Source: Yersinia thracica (GTDB lineage Bacteria; Pseudomonadota; Gammaproteobacteria; Enterobacterales; Enterobacteriaceae). From it: a DNA stretch of 64,000 bases. This document shows, piece by piece, positions 47,614 to 57,078 of this stretch; position 1 is the first letter of the stretch, and each line of letters begins with the position of its first letter. The stretch spans positions 16,127 to 80,126 of the forward strand of contig NZ_CABHXX010000002.1 in NCBI RefSeq assembly GCF_902170565.1, read 5' to 3'. The translations under genes were made by a program, and so were the position numbers. The notes beneath the pieces were generated by a model. The model was not told the origin of the DNA. It made no database searches and worked only from the letters and a program-made list of their open reading frames with translations.

Positions 47614-47743
47614 ATACCCTTCGTATTTGAAGCCGCAGGGGTGTTAGCTACACTCACGCACCCGAATCACTGACTTGATGTAAGCTTATTGGGGTTGGTT
47701 CGCTTGCCGCTTACCTGCAACTTCAACTTTCTTGGGGATATAT
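47614..47743. repeat. ERIC element between yhfU and yhfT
   Basis: About 130 bp with the TATACCC terminus on the left and GGGATATA on the right, and the ERIC core in reverse orientation (CACCCGAATCACTGACTTGATGTAAGCTTATTGGGG). It lies inside an apparent operon, so it would be transcribed. Confidence 0.85.
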
Positions 47744-47776
47744 TAAAAAGTGATTTATCGCCAAATAGTTACAGCA

Positions 47777-48142
47777 TTATTTGTCTGCCAATAAAACGGC
47801 ACATAAGGCTTTAACAGAGTTTTCAACGCGATCATTGGTAAAGCCAAATGCTTTTTTACCCTGCTCGATCAATTGGCTGATATTATCCTCAGAGGGCTGG
47901 GTCAGAGCATTCGCTATGGTGGCGCACTTATCGCGGCCAATCAGGGCATAAGCCATAGCAAGAGCGCCGCCGGCACCACTTTGGCAAGCGCCCACGTAAT
48001 AGTCGAAACTGCCATTTTTGACTTTCATGGCGGCATCCATGTCAGTAAATATTTCGCAGGAAATTTTATCTGCGCCATATTTAGCTAAACAATCTCGTAT
48101 TTCGTTTTTATTCAGTTGCCCACCAATAGCGATTTTAAGCAT
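47777..48142 (-). CDS. yhfU: YhfU-family protein (DUF2620)
   Basis: A 121-residue soluble protein (MLKIAIGGQLNKNEIRDCLA, with the glycine-rich stretch GACQSGAGGALAMAYALIG near residues 52-70). It matches E. coli YhfU and the DUF2620 family. No enzymatic function is established. The small size and alternating beta-alpha pattern recall PTS IIB-type domains, though I see no clear phosphoacceptor motif. It lies 35 bp after yhfW. Confidence 0.85.
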   Translation of the reverse strand: MLKIAIGGQLNKNEIRDCLAKYGADKISCEIFTDMDAAMKVKNGSFDYYVGACQSGAGGALAMAYALIGRDKCATIANALTQPSEDNISQLIEQGKKAFGFTNDRVENSVKALCAVLLADK

Positions 48143-48177
48143 TCTTACTTCCCCTTAAGTATCCTGAATATATCCCA

Positions 48178-49443
48178 TTATTTGCTAGCGCCAGTGAGCT
48201 GCCGCCAGAAAGAGTGGCCGTTTTGTGGTGCAGTTGCCGCAAAAAACTCACAAACTGTCGCACCAACATCTGACATTGTTTCTCGGGTTCCCAGGCGAAT
48301 GGCCTTTTGCGGCGCTTGCGCCATTCCCGCATGATAGACCAGCAGCGGCACCTGTTCCCGGGTGTGTTTACTATGGCCAATTGTCGGGTCGTTGCCGTGA
48401 TCTGCCATCACGACCAGGCAATCACCTTGCAACATAGCTGCAGTTATTTTGCCTAGCATGTTATCGACCAATTGCAGGCGTTCTGCATAGCGCGCAACAT
48501 CCTGCCCATGGCCCGCCAGGTCAGTTTCCTGAATATTAGTGCAGATGAAGGCACTGCCCGCACGTTGCACTTCTTCCAATGTAATATCCAAAATGGTTTG
48601 TGAATCAACCAATTGCTGATAGCTTCGCCCAGCTGGGCTGGCAACAATATCAGCGACTTTACCCACCAGCACTGTGGGAATATTCACTTTTTCAAGCTGA
48701 TGAGGCACCTGAACATCGGCGTCAACGCCATAACCGAGGTGAATAACCTGAAAACCATTATCGTAAACACCTGATTTTGGGCTGTTAATACCAATATAAT
48801 GTTGTTGCTTAACTTCAGCTGCGCTGATGATTGCGTGGCTATTCATCAGCACCCCTCCATAGGCGATGACGCGGTTCACTGCTACACAACCCCGCACTAT
48901 CCGACCTATCTTTTCGACCTGCTCAAAATTAATGGCATCTAAATTAGCACAAATATTAAATACTTGGCCTAAATCTGCTTCAAGATTATCGCCAATTGCG
49001 ACGCAGTTATTGACCCATAGAAATTGCAAATTGCTGCTATCATCAGGCGCACTGCGCTCTTCAACTTGATAACCCTGCTGGCGTAATGCATCAGCCACAC
49101 GCGTTTTTACACTGGAGAATGGCATGCTTAACGGTGAGCGGGGTAGGGTGCCCATGATCTCCTGGTGGCCCATAAAAGTGTCGCCACCCTCATGTTGCAA
49201 CAGCGCGACACCAAAACTGGCCTCGGGGTTGTCTTGCATCACACTGTCGTGAAAATCTGGTGAGCCGATATGTAGCGCATTGATTAGCCCCATTTTTTCT
49301 AAATTGGGTAAATGCAATTCGGGGTAGGTCTGCAAAATATGGGCACAGGTATTCGCCTCTATATCCTGTGGGCGAACCTCTGCGACATCGGACATGGCCC
49401 CTACGCCAAAGCTGTCAATGACCAGCACGATAAACTTACTCAT
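48178..49443 (-). CDS. yhfW: Phosphopentomutase-like metalloenzyme YhfW
   Basis: This 421-residue protein belongs to the alkaline phosphatase superfamily, phosphopentomutase (DeoB)-like branch. Metal and phosphate site motifs are intact: [12 protein letters not shown] at the N-terminus, [13 protein letters not shown] at about residue 86, [12 protein letters not shown], and [18 protein letters not shown] near residue 365. It should catalyse phosphate shift on a sugar phosphate; the substrate is not known for YhfW. Its ATG overlaps the end of yhfX by 4 bp. It is distinct from the housekeeping deoB, which lies with deo genes. Confidence 0.9.
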   Translation of the reverse strand: MSKFIVLVIDSFGVGAMSDVAEVRPQDIEANTCAHILQTYPELHLPNLEKMGLINALHIGSPDFHDSVMQDNPEASFGVALLQHEGGDTFMGHQEIMGTLPRSPLSMPFSSVKTRVADALRQQGYQVEERSAPDDSSNLQFLWVNNCVAIGDNLEADLGQVFNICANLDAINFEQVEKIGRIVRGCVAVNRVIAYGGVLMNSHAIISAAEVKQQHYIGINSPKSGVYDNGFQVIHLGYGVDADVQVPHQLEKVNIPTVLVGKVADIVASPAGRSYQQLVDSQTILDITLEEVQRAGSAFICTNIQETDLAGHGQDVARYAERLQLVDNMLGKITAAMLQGDCLVVMADHGNDPTIGHSKHTREQVPLLVYHAGMAQAPQKAIRLGTRETMSDVGATVCEFFAATAPQNGHSFWRQLTGASK

Positions 49444-50615
49444 AACCCCTCCGGTCCGGTGGGCGTGGGAATAGTATTCCCCTGGCTATCATAAATTCCG
49501 AGTAATCTGGGCTGACCAGACTGGATCCCGCCGACCAGAACCACGTCACTGCGGGTGACGAAAATCTGTGTACGAAAGCACATCACCACTGGGCTGCCGA
49601 CGGCGAATGGCTCGGTAAGGCCTATTGTGTAATCAATACTGGCATTGTCAGGATTCAGCACCTTACTGGCATGCCATTGTTGGTCATACACCAGTGCATG
49701 ACTCAAATGACCGCGCCGATAGTAACCGCCACCATAGCAATGACTTTTACCTTGATGGCAATGGGAAACCTCTGTCAGATACAGCATGGCAATATGTTCG
49801 GGCTGGTTACCCTGTTGGTTAGAGGGCATAGTTCCGGTCAATGAGTGGCCCGGTTCGGCGTGTGTGACACCCCATTTAGCCAGTTGCGGCAAGCTTTCAA
49901 TGCTAGTTGCAGAAGGGCCGTTGACCTGTTCCACATGGATGCCGTGCTGCTCAAGAATACTTTTTGCTTCAATCAGGGTATTAAGATTTGGGCTGGGTAA
50001 TGTCTGGCCTTTTTCACTATCAAAAAGCATGCAAGGGAAATGAGTAACACCCACCAAACGGACACCAGAAATTGCCTTTATTTCTTTGATAACAGTGGGT
50101 AATTCATCCAGTGAGAATCCTGCTTCTTGCCCTGGGTAAATAAGGTCATCGTGATGCCAAACTTTTAATAACAGCGCTTGCTCTTTATTCTGACGTACAG
50201 CGGCAGCCGCAATTTCTCGTGCTTTGGCGACACTGTAAACGGTAATGACTTCGGGTTGACGGGACACAATTTCATCTACCATCCCGCTGGGGATTTGGAC
50301 TAAATGGCCGATGTGGGCCACTGGCAAATTATGTTGATAGAGTTGGCGCGCCTCTTTGAAATCCACCGCGACGATACCTTGATAGCCACATTCCAGCAGG
50401 AGCTTGCACAGCAGGGGATTTCGGCCAAACTGTTTGCTCATCAGATAAAGAGTGATGCCGTGACGTGTTGCTGTTTCCAGCAGTAAACGCGCATTTTGTT
50501 TGACCTGATCAACATCAATAACATAGCTGTCAGGTTTGATAACCCCTTGTTGCCAAAGTAAAAAGGCCGCTTCTATGAGCGCTGGGTTCTGTTTTTGTAA
50601 TGCTTTTAGTAGCAT
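49440..50615 (-). CDS. yhfX: PLP-dependent alanine racemase-like protein YhfX
   Basis: This is a 391-residue fold-type III PLP protein. The TIM-barrel starts with [20 protein letters not shown], and the presumed PLP lysine is in [12 protein letters not shown] (about residue 61). The C-terminal beta domain contains [14 protein letters not shown]. It resembles E. coli YhfX, annotated as a putative amino acid racemase, whose substrate is unknown. It is translationally coupled to yhfW (ATGA overlap), which argues that the two act in one pathway. Confidence 0.88.
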   Translation of the reverse strand: MLLKALQKQNPALIEAAFLLWQQGVIKPDSYVIDVDQVKQNARLLLETATRHGITLYLMSKQFGRNPLLCKLLLECGYQGIVAVDFKEARQLYQHNLPVAHIGHLVQIPSGMVDEIVSRQPEVITVYSVAKAREIAAAAVRQNKEQALLLKVWHHDDLIYPGQEAGFSLDELPTVIKEIKAISGVRLVGVTHFPCMLFDSEKGQTLPSPNLNTLIEAKSILEQHGIHVEQVNGPSATSIESLPQLAKWGVTHAEPGHSLTGTMPSNQQGNQPEHIAMLYLTEVSHCHQGKSHCYGGGYYRRGHLSHALVYDQQWHASKVLNPDNASIDYTIGLTEPFAVGSPVVMCFRTQIFVTRSDVVLVGGIQSGQPRLLGIYDSQGNTIPTPTGPEGL

Positions 50616-50629
50616 ATTTGGTCCCTAAA

Positions 50630-50697
50630 TATACCCGTCATAATTCAAGCTGCATGTGCGTTGACCGCTTTCCTGCAACTCGAATTATTTAGAGTAA
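50630..50697. repeat. ERIC element with internal deletion
   Basis: Both ERIC ends are present (TATACCCGTCATAATTCAAGC on the left, CCTGCAACTCGAATTATTTAG on the right), but the central part of about 60 bp is missing, leaving about 68 bp. It lies between yhfX and yhfY. Confidence 0.8.
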
Positions 50698-50746
50698 AAA
50701 GATATTTTAATTGTTCATTTTTTTGAATATTTAATAGATATCTAAA

Positions 50747-51112
50747 TTATTCACTCTCCATCTGTTGGGCCAGATGCAAACCATATAAGTTTACTAATAA
50801 ATATCCCAATTCGTGATCGGGTACTTCAAAGACAAACAGTGAGAGTAGATCGTTATTAATTTCCCTGATATTGGCAAAAATTGCTGTGGCTTCGATCTCT
50901 TTTAATATTTCATCGTCGATAGCCGGAATAACCTGTCTCTGACTCGCTCGCATCAGCGCATTGGCCATGTGAGTAATCAGCATTTCTCCTTGCGGATGAC
51001 GAATAGATAACTGCCAGTGTTGTTCCAAACGAGTGAGAACATTGAGCATGCCGCAGTAGACCGCAGAATCAATAACCTGCGCGTCATATAAAATTTTCAA
51101 TCTCGTTTCCAT
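50747..51112 (-). CDS. yhfY: YhfY, PRD-domain protein
   Basis: The 121-residue protein (METRLKILYDAQVIDSAVYC at the start) consists of a single PRD-like helical domain with the histidine in LITHMANALMRA, as in E. coli YhfY. PRD domains are normally phosphorylated by PTS proteins and control attached regulators; here the domain stands alone. The ATG at 51112 reproduces the E. coli start; the frame is open for 31 further codons that look like leader sequence. It is the first gene of the cluster. A short ERIC lies between it and yhfX. Confidence 0.85.
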   Translation of the reverse strand: METRLKILYDAQVIDSAVYCGMLNVLTRLEQHWQLSIRHPQGEMLITHMANALMRASQRQVIPAIDDEILKEIEATAIFANIREINNDLLSLFVFEVPDHELGYLLVNLYGLHLAQQMESE

Positions 51113-51298
51113 TGGTTCATTATCTTCATTTTTATGAATATTTATATCATAGTAATTTATGGTCTGGCTGCAAATGCTCAACTCACTATTTGATATATTG
51201 ATCACAATATAAACGCTCTGGCGGAATTGGCTGCTTTAAGGGGGCATTTATACCCTGTGTTCTGCTGGCCCAATGTGAGGATCAGACCAATGACAAAG

Positions 51299-51334
51299 AA
51301 AAAGGCCGCTGAGTTTAGACTGAGCGGCCTTTTT
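51299..51334. terminator. Terminator of acrAB
   Basis: AAAAAGGCCGCT and AGCGGCCTTTTT form a perfect 12-bp stem, with a T-run on the minus strand, 30 bp after the acrB stop. Confidence 0.9.
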
Positions 51335-51363
51335 AGTACGACATTATTTATTGCGAATAAGGT

Positions 51364-54300
51364 TTATTTCACCTTATGGTCAACCGCATGTGCATGTTCT
51401 ACATCTTCACTTTTCCGGCTAAAGCGGCGGCGAACCACCACGAAGAACACCGGAACAAAGAAGATAGCCAGTACTGTCGCGGTTATCATACCGCCCATTA
51501 CACCGGTACCGACCGCATTCTGTGCACCAGAACCTGCACCGCTACTGATAACCAGCGGCATAACCCCAAGAATAAAGGCCAGTGAGGTCATCAAGATTGG
51601 ACGCAGACGCATACGCACGGCTTCTAAGGTTGATTCCACCAAACCTTTGCCTTCTTTATCCATCAAGTCTTTAGCGAACTCAACAATCAAGATGGCGTTC
51701 TTGGCCGATAGCCCAATGGTGGTCAATAAGCCCACCTGGAAGTAAACGTCATTTTCCAGCCCACGCAGAGAGGCGGCAATTAACGCACCGACCACACCCA
51801 GTGGCACCACCAACATCACAGAGAATGGAATTGACCAGCTTTCATACAACGCCGCCAGACACAAGAAGACCACAATCAGTGAGATGGCATACAGCGCTGG
51901 AGCCTGGTTACCCGACAAACGTTCCTGATAGGACATACCCGTCCAGTCATAACCCACGCCACTTGGTAATTTAGCGGCCAATTCTTGCATCAGGTCCATA
52001 GCTTCACCGGTACTTTTGCCCGGAGCGGCCTGACCCAGAATTTCCATGGAAGGTAAGCCGTTATAACGTTCCAGTCGCGGTGAGCCGTATTCCCATTTGG
52101 CAGTGGAGAAGGTGGCAAATGACACCATCTGACCTAGGTTGTTACGGACATACCACTTATCAATATCATCCGGTAACATACGGAATGGAGCATCCGCCTG
52201 CACATAAACTTTCTTCACACGACCGCGGTCGATAAAGTCGTTTACATAGCTGCCGCCCATGGCTGAACCCAAGGTGGTATTGATATCAGAAATTGCCACG
52301 CCCAGCGCTTGTGCTTTTTCCTGATCGACTTCGACTTTGAACTGAGGTGTATCTTCCAGCCCATTTGGCCGCATACCCACCAGCATATCTGGGTGTTGCG
52401 CTGCCATTCCAAGCAGTTGGTTACGGGCTTCCGTTAATTTCTGATGCCCCACGTTACCTTGGTCAATTAACTGGAAGTCAAAGCCGGTAGCGGTACCTAA
52501 TTCCACAATCGCAGGCAAGTTAAAGGCAAACACCAAACCGTCTTTAATTTGCGAGAAAGCCGCGGAGGCACGGCCCACAATGGCCGGAACTTTGTTTTGC
52601 TCACCAGGGCGTTCATCCCAGTTTTTCAAACTCACGAATGCCAGACCGGTATTCTGACCCTGACCGCTGAAACCGAAGCCGTTAACGGTAAATACTGAGT
52701 TAACCACGTCTTTTTCTTTGTCGAGATAATAGTCAGTAACCTGATTCAGGACGTTCTGAGTTCGTTCTTGGGTCGCACCCGCAGGCATTTGTACCATGGT
52801 CAGGAACACGCCCTGATCTTCTTCCGGCAAGAATGAAGAGGGTAAGCGCAGGAACAACACGCCCATACCAATCACAATAGCCAGATAGATCACCAAATAA
52901 CGGCCAGTGCTGCGCAGGATATTGGCAACACTGTCGGTATAGTGGTGGGTACTTTTTTCGAACATGCGGTTAAACCAACCGAAGAAGCCGGTTTTCGGGC
53001 CATGTTCGCCTTTAGCGATAGGTTTCAACATGGTGGCGCACAGTGCTGGGGTCAGAATTAATGCCACCAGAACCGAGAGCACCATGGCCGAAACGATGGT
53101 AATAGAGAACTGACGATAAATCGCCCCGGTTGCGCCGCCGAAGAAGGCCATCGGAATAAATACGGCAGAAAGCACCAACGCGATCCCCACCAATGCACCC
53201 TGGATTTGCTCCATGGATTTCTTAGTGGCTTCTTTCGGCGGTAGCCCTTCCTCTTGCATCACACGTTCGACGTTCTCCACCACTACGATGGCGTCATCCA
53301 CCAATAGCCCTATCGCCAACACCATCCCGAACATCGTGAGGGTATTTATCGAAAAGCCAAAGGCGGAAAGAATAGCGAACGTCCCGAGCAATACGACCGG
53401 TACCGCAATCGTTGGAATCAACGTTGCGCGGAAGTTTTGCAAGAACAGATACATGACCAAGAACACCAGGATGATAGCTTCGACCAACGTTTTAACCACT
53501 TCGTTAATGGAGATTTTAACGAACGGTGTGGTGTCATACGGGTAAACCACTTTCAGCCCTGCCGGGAAGAACGGCTGTAATTTTGCCAGTTCCGCTTTTA
53601 CCGCAGCCGAGGTGTTCAGGGCGTTAGCCCCTGTCGCCAGCTTAATACCGATACCTGCCGCTGGCTTACCATTATAACGAGCAATAATGTTATAACTTTC
53701 AGCACCCAGTTGAACGATAGCCACATCTTTCAGGCGAACCTGCGAGCCATCTGTATTGACTTTCAGCATGATCTGGCTGAATTCTTCCGCATTGGTCAGA
53801 CGGGTCTGAGCAATAATAGAGGAGTTCAGTTCTTGACCCGGTACTGGTGGCGTACCCCCTAATTGCCCTGCGGCAACCTGGTTATTCTGTACTTTAATCG
53901 CGTTGATAACATCAACCGGCGTCAAACCGTAGTTATTCAGTTTGTGCGGGTCCATCCAGATACGCATCGCGTATTGGGAGCCGAACAACTGAACATCACC
54001 TACACCTGCGGTACGGCTGATCGGGTCTTTAATGTTAGAACCGACATAGTCAGCGATATCTTCTTGCTGCATGGTGCCGTCTTCAGAAATAAAGCCGGCA
54101 ACCATCAGGAAGCTACTACTGGACTTTTCAACGCTCACACCTTGCTGCTGCACTTCTTGCGGCAGTAATGGCATGGCTAATTGCAGTTTGTTCTGGACCT
54201 GAACCTGCGCGATATCGGGATCCGTGCCGGAGTTAAAGGTCAACGTCAACTGAACGTTACCGGAGGAGTCACTGCTGGAAGACATGTACAACAGGTTATC

Positions 54301-54516
54301 GATACCGTTCATGTTCTGTTCGATAACCTGCGTAACTGTATTCTGCACAGTCGTCGCATCGGCGCCAGGATAGTTGGCGGAGATTGTAATTGCCGGTGGC
54401 GCAATGGTCGGATATTGCGCAACAGGTAATTTCATGATCGCAAGGATACCCGCTAACATGATTATGATAGCGATAACCCAAGCGAAAATAGGGCGATCTA
54501 TAAAGAACTTAGCCAT
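51364..54516 (-). CDS. acrB: RND multidrug efflux transporter AcrB
   Basis: AcrB is the trimeric inner-membrane proton/drug antiporter of the AcrAB-TolC pump (1050 residues; 1049 in E. coli). The start [17 protein letters not shown] is invariant. The proton-relay aspartates D407 and D408 in [18 protein letters not shown] are present, and the large periplasmic loops that form the drug pockets are of normal length. It follows acrA by 16 bp and ends at a strong terminator. Substrates in relatives include bile salts, detergents and many antibiotics. Confidence 0.98.
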   Translation of the reverse strand: MAKFFIDRPIFAWVIAIIIMLAGILAIMKLPVAQYPTIAPPAITISANYPGADATTVQNTVTQVIEQNMNGIDNLLYMSSSSDSSGNVQLTLTFNSGTDPDIAQVQVQNKLQLAMPLLPQEVQQQGVSVEKSSSSFLMVAGFISEDGTMQQEDIADYVGSNIKDPISRTAGVGDVQLFGSQYAMRIWMDPHKLNNYGLTPVDVINAIKVQNNQVAAGQLGGTPPVPGQELNSSIIAQTRLTNAEEFSQIMLKVNTDGSQVRLKDVAIVQLGAESYNIIARYNGKPAAGIGIKLATGANALNTSAAVKAELAKLQPFFPAGLKVVYPYDTTPFVKISINEVVKTLVEAIILVFLVMYLFLQNFRATLIPTIAVPVVLLGTFAILSAFGFSINTLTMFGMVLAIGLLVDDAIVVVENVERVMQEEGLPPKEATKKSMEQIQGALVGIALVLSAVFIPMAFFGGATGAIYRQFSITIVSAMVLSVLVALILTPALCATMLKPIAKGEHGPKTGFFGWFNRMFEKSTHHYTDSVANILRSTGRYLVIYLAIVIGMGVLFLRLPSSFLPEEDQGVFLTMVQMPAGATQERTQNVLNQVTDYYLDKEKDVVNSVFTVNGFGFSGQGQNTGLAFVSLKNWDERPGEQNKVPAIVGRASAAFSQIKDGLVFAFNLPAIVELGTATGFDFQLIDQGNVGHQKLTEARNQLLGMAAQHPDMLVGMRPNGLEDTPQFKVEVDQEKAQALGVAISDINTTLGSAMGGSYVNDFIDRGRVKKVYVQADAPFRMLPDDIDKWYVRNNLGQMVSFATFSTAKWEYGSPRLERYNGLPSMEILGQAAPGKSTGEAMDLMQELAAKLPSGVGYDWTGMSYQERLSGNQAPALYAISLIVVFLCLAALYESWSIPFSVMLVVPLGVVGALIAASLRGLENDVYFQVGLLTTIGLSAKNAILIVEFAKDLMDKEGKGLVESTLEAVRMRLRPILMTSLAFILGVMPLVISSGAGSGAQNAVGTGVMGGMITATVLAIFFVPVFFVVVRRRFSRKSEDVEHAHAVDHKVK

Positions 54517-54532
54517 GAATTACCGGCTCCTT

Positions 54533-55720
54533 TTAAGACTTCTTCTCTGTATCAGCCGGGGCTGCTTTTTGCGCCGGGTCAGTAACTTCCTGCACTTTTA
54601 CCTGCACACCCGGTCTGATTTTTTGCAAGCCGGAAACAATAAGACGATCGCCTGCTTTCAATCCGTCAGTCACCAACCATTTATTACCAATGGCTTGATT
54701 AGCAACCAGTGTACGCAATTCAACTTTGTCATCAGCCCCAACGACCATGGCCGTTGCTTCGCCGCGTGGGTTGCGGGTTACACCTTGTTGAGGCACTAAT
54801 AGTGCATCAGGGCGGACACCTTCATCCAGGCGTGCACGGACAAACATCCCTGGTAACAGTGCTTCATTCGGGTTAGGGAATATGGCGCGGATAGTGATAG
54901 AACCGGTGGTTTCATCCACGGTCACACCAGAGAATTCCAACGTACCGGTTTCCGCGTACTCAGTGCCATTCTCCAGTAACAAGCGAACTTTAGCTTTACC
55001 GTTTTCTTGTTTGAGCGTGCCATCAGCCAGCTCTTTTTTCAGACGCAGGAACTCATCACTTGACTGAGTAACATCAACGTACATCGGGTCAAGTTGTTGG
55101 ACTGTTGTCAACGCGGTTGCCTGACCACTGGTCACCAATGCACCTTCAGTCACTGAAGATTTACCGGTACGGCCACTGATTGGCGAGGTCACTTGAGTAT
55201 AAGCCAGGTTAATACGGGCACTTTCTACCGCTGCTTTTGCTGCCAGAACGGAAGCATTGGCTTGCATAGAATCAGACACCGCTTGGTCATACTCTTGCTT
55301 ACTGATGTAGTTGGTACCGAGCAATGGTTTGTAGCGATTAACGGTCAGGCGAGCGATTTCAGCGGCAGCTTGCGCTTTAGCCAAGTCACCTTTTGCGCTG
55401 TCATAAGCGGCCTGATAAGTCGCAGGATCAATTTGATAAAGTGATGTTCCGGCGGTGACATCACTGCCTTCAACATAGTTACGTTTAAGGATAATACCGC
55501 TAACTTGCGGACGAACTTCTGCAACACGGAATGCGGACGTACGGCCAGGCAATTCGGTTGTGATATTCAGTGGTGCTGCTTTCAATGTCACAATGCCGAC
55601 TTCAGGTGCCTGTTGAGCATGGGCTTGCGCCGCATCTTTGTCATTACATCCTATAAGTACTAAGCTGCCTGAAAGTACCAGAATTGCAGCCAGAGGCATT
55701 ACCCCTCTGTTTTTGCTCAT
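54533..55720 (-). CDS. acrA: Efflux pump periplasmic adaptor AcrA
   Basis: AcrA is a lipoprotein membrane fusion protein (395 residues) that bridges AcrB and TolC. The signal peptide ends in LVLIGC (cysteine 25). The lipoyl, alpha-hairpin and beta-barrel domains are in the usual order, with PEVGIVTLKAAPLNITTELPG and EVRPQVSGIILKRNYVEG visible. It is transcribed divergently from acrR across an operator-like palindrome and forms an operon with acrB. Confidence 0.98.
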   Translation of the reverse strand: MSKNRGVMPLAAILVLSGSLVLIGCNDKDAAQAHAQQAPEVGIVTLKAAPLNITTELPGRTSAFRVAEVRPQVSGIILKRNYVEGSDVTAGTSLYQIDPATYQAAYDSAKGDLAKAQAAAEIARLTVNRYKPLLGTNYISKQEYDQAVSDSMQANASVLAAKAAVESARINLAYTQVTSPISGRTGKSSVTEGALVTSGQATALTTVQQLDPMYVDVTQSSDEFLRLKKELADGTLKQENGKAKVRLLLENGTEYAETGTLEFSGVTVDETTGSITIRAIFPNPNEALLPGMFVRARLDEGVRPDALLVPQQGVTRNPRGEATAMVVGADDKVELRTLVANQAIGNKWLVTDGLKAGDRLIVSGLQKIRPGVQVKVQEVTDPAQKAAPADTEKKS

Positions 55721-55812
55721 AGATAAACCTCAAGTGTCCGATTTTTAATTTCATTCAATGGATCACAAGCTTTAAAACCCATTGCTGCGTAAATTATATG
55801 TGCGTGCTATGG

Positions 55813-55836
55813 TACATACATTCGTGAATGTATGTA
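55813..55836. promoter_or_regulatory. AcrR operator between acrA and acrR
   Basis: A 24-bp inverted repeat with arms TACATACATTC and GAATGTATGTA around the centre GT matches the characterised AcrR operator of E. coli almost exactly. It lies 28 bp before acrR in the 144-bp divergent region. Confidence 0.9.
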
Positions 55837-55864
55837 AATCGCACCCCCTCGAAAAAACAACGCT

Positions 55865-56503
55865 ATGGCACGAAAAACCAAACAGCAAGCCGAAGAGACC
55901 CGGCAACACATTCTAGATGCCGCAGTGCGGGAATTTTCTGCGCACGGTGTTTCCGGTACTTCACTTACTGATATTGCTGTCGCTGCGGGAGTTACCCGTG
56001 GCGCAATTTACTGGCACTTCAAGAATAAGGTAGACCTGTTTAACGAAGTTTGGGAGTTATCAGAGTCTAATGTCGATCAGCTCGAATTAGAGTATCAGGC
56101 AAAATATCCTGATAATCCACTCCGCATTCTGCGTGAAATACTCATTCATGTGCTTGTTTCTACAAGTGAGGATTGTCGCCGCCGCGCGTTAATGGAAATT
56201 GTATTCCATAAATGTGAATTTGTCGGGGAGATGACCTCTTTCCATGATGCACGCAAAGTTCTTGATTTAGCTAGTTATGAGCGAATTGAGTCTGTTTTGC
56301 AAGGCTGTATTGATGCTAATCAGCTCTCCGTCAATCTTGATACTCGCCGTGCTGCGATTATCATGAGGGCCTATATTACAGGTTTGATGGAAAACTGGCT
56401 TTTTATGCCAGAAAGTTTTGATATAAAACAAGAGGCACCGATATTAATTGATGCTTATCTGGAGATGCTAAGCAACGGGGTTTCATTGCTAAGAAAGACA
56501 TAG
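55865..56503 (+). CDS. acrR: TetR-family repressor AcrR
   Basis: This TetR-type repressor of acrAB and of itself has 212 residues (215 in E. coli). The helix-turn-helix is at about residues 27-52 ([28 protein letters not shown]). The C-terminal ligand pocket region is conserved enough to place it as AcrR. The gene is intact, so derepression by truncation is not expected. It is followed by ychN after 20 bp, probably on the same transcript. Confidence 0.96.
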   Translation: MARKTKQQAEETRQHILDAAVREFSAHGVSGTSLTDIAVAAGVTRGAIYWHFKNKVDLFNEVWELSESNVDQLELEYQAKYPDNPLRILREILIHVLVSTSEDCRRRALMEIVFHKCEFVGEMTSFHDARKVLDLASYERIESVLQGCIDANQLSVNLDTRRAAIIMRAYITGLMENWLFMPESFDIKQEAPILIDAYLEMLSNGVSLLRKT

Positions 56504-56523
56504 GATTAACTGGAGATGTTTAT

Positions 56524-56889
56524 ATGAGCGATAAAACGAGTTCACTGGTTGTTATTGCTAATGGTGCTGCATATGGCCAAGAGTCGCTATTTAACGCGCT
56601 GCGTTTATCTATCGCATTGAAAGAACAGCAGACAGATCTCGATTTGCGCCTATTTTTAATGTCTGATGCCGTTATTGCCGGTCTTAATGGGCAGCAGCCC
56701 CGAGAGGGTTATAACTTACAACAGATGTTGGAAATCCTTACGGCACAAAATGTCCCGGTTAAGTTATGTAAAACCTGTACGGATGCTCGTGGTATTAGTG
56801 AGTTAGCCTTGGTTGATGGTGTAGAAATTGGGACTTTGGTTGAGTTGGCTCAATGGACACTGGCTGCTGAGAAAGTTCTGACGTTTTGA
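56524..56889 (+). CDS. ychN: DsrE/F-family protein YchN
   Basis: The 121-residue DsrE-fold protein has the YchN signature: IANGAAYGQESLFNALRLSI, later LRLFLMSDAV, GYNLQQMLEILTAQNVPVKLCKTC and DGVEIGTLVELAQWTL. Family members form hexamers and are linked to sulfur relay; the cysteine pair in CKTCTDARG may be functional. Precise function is unknown. In E. coli ychN lies elsewhere, but here it sits 20 bp after acrR with a GGAG box, suggesting a shared message. Confidence 0.9.
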   Translation: MSDKTSSLVVIANGAAYGQESLFNALRLSIALKEQQTDLDLRLFLMSDAVIAGLNGQQPREGYNLQQMLEILTAQNVPVKLCKTCTDARGISELALVDGVEIGTLVELAQWTLAAEKVLTF

Positions 56890-57078
56890 GCAGCAAAAGA
56901 AAAATGCCTATTAAATGCACTAATCAACCACTATTTCGGGCTGTTACATTCGATTCCACCGTAAGTGCGTAACTGCCCGCATTATTACAGCTATTCACGC
57001 CCTGAAAGACTTTTCTTATTATGACTCGAGACTGAACGTGATAGGATTTCAGCCTCTCTGTTGAAATGAAGTTCAAAT

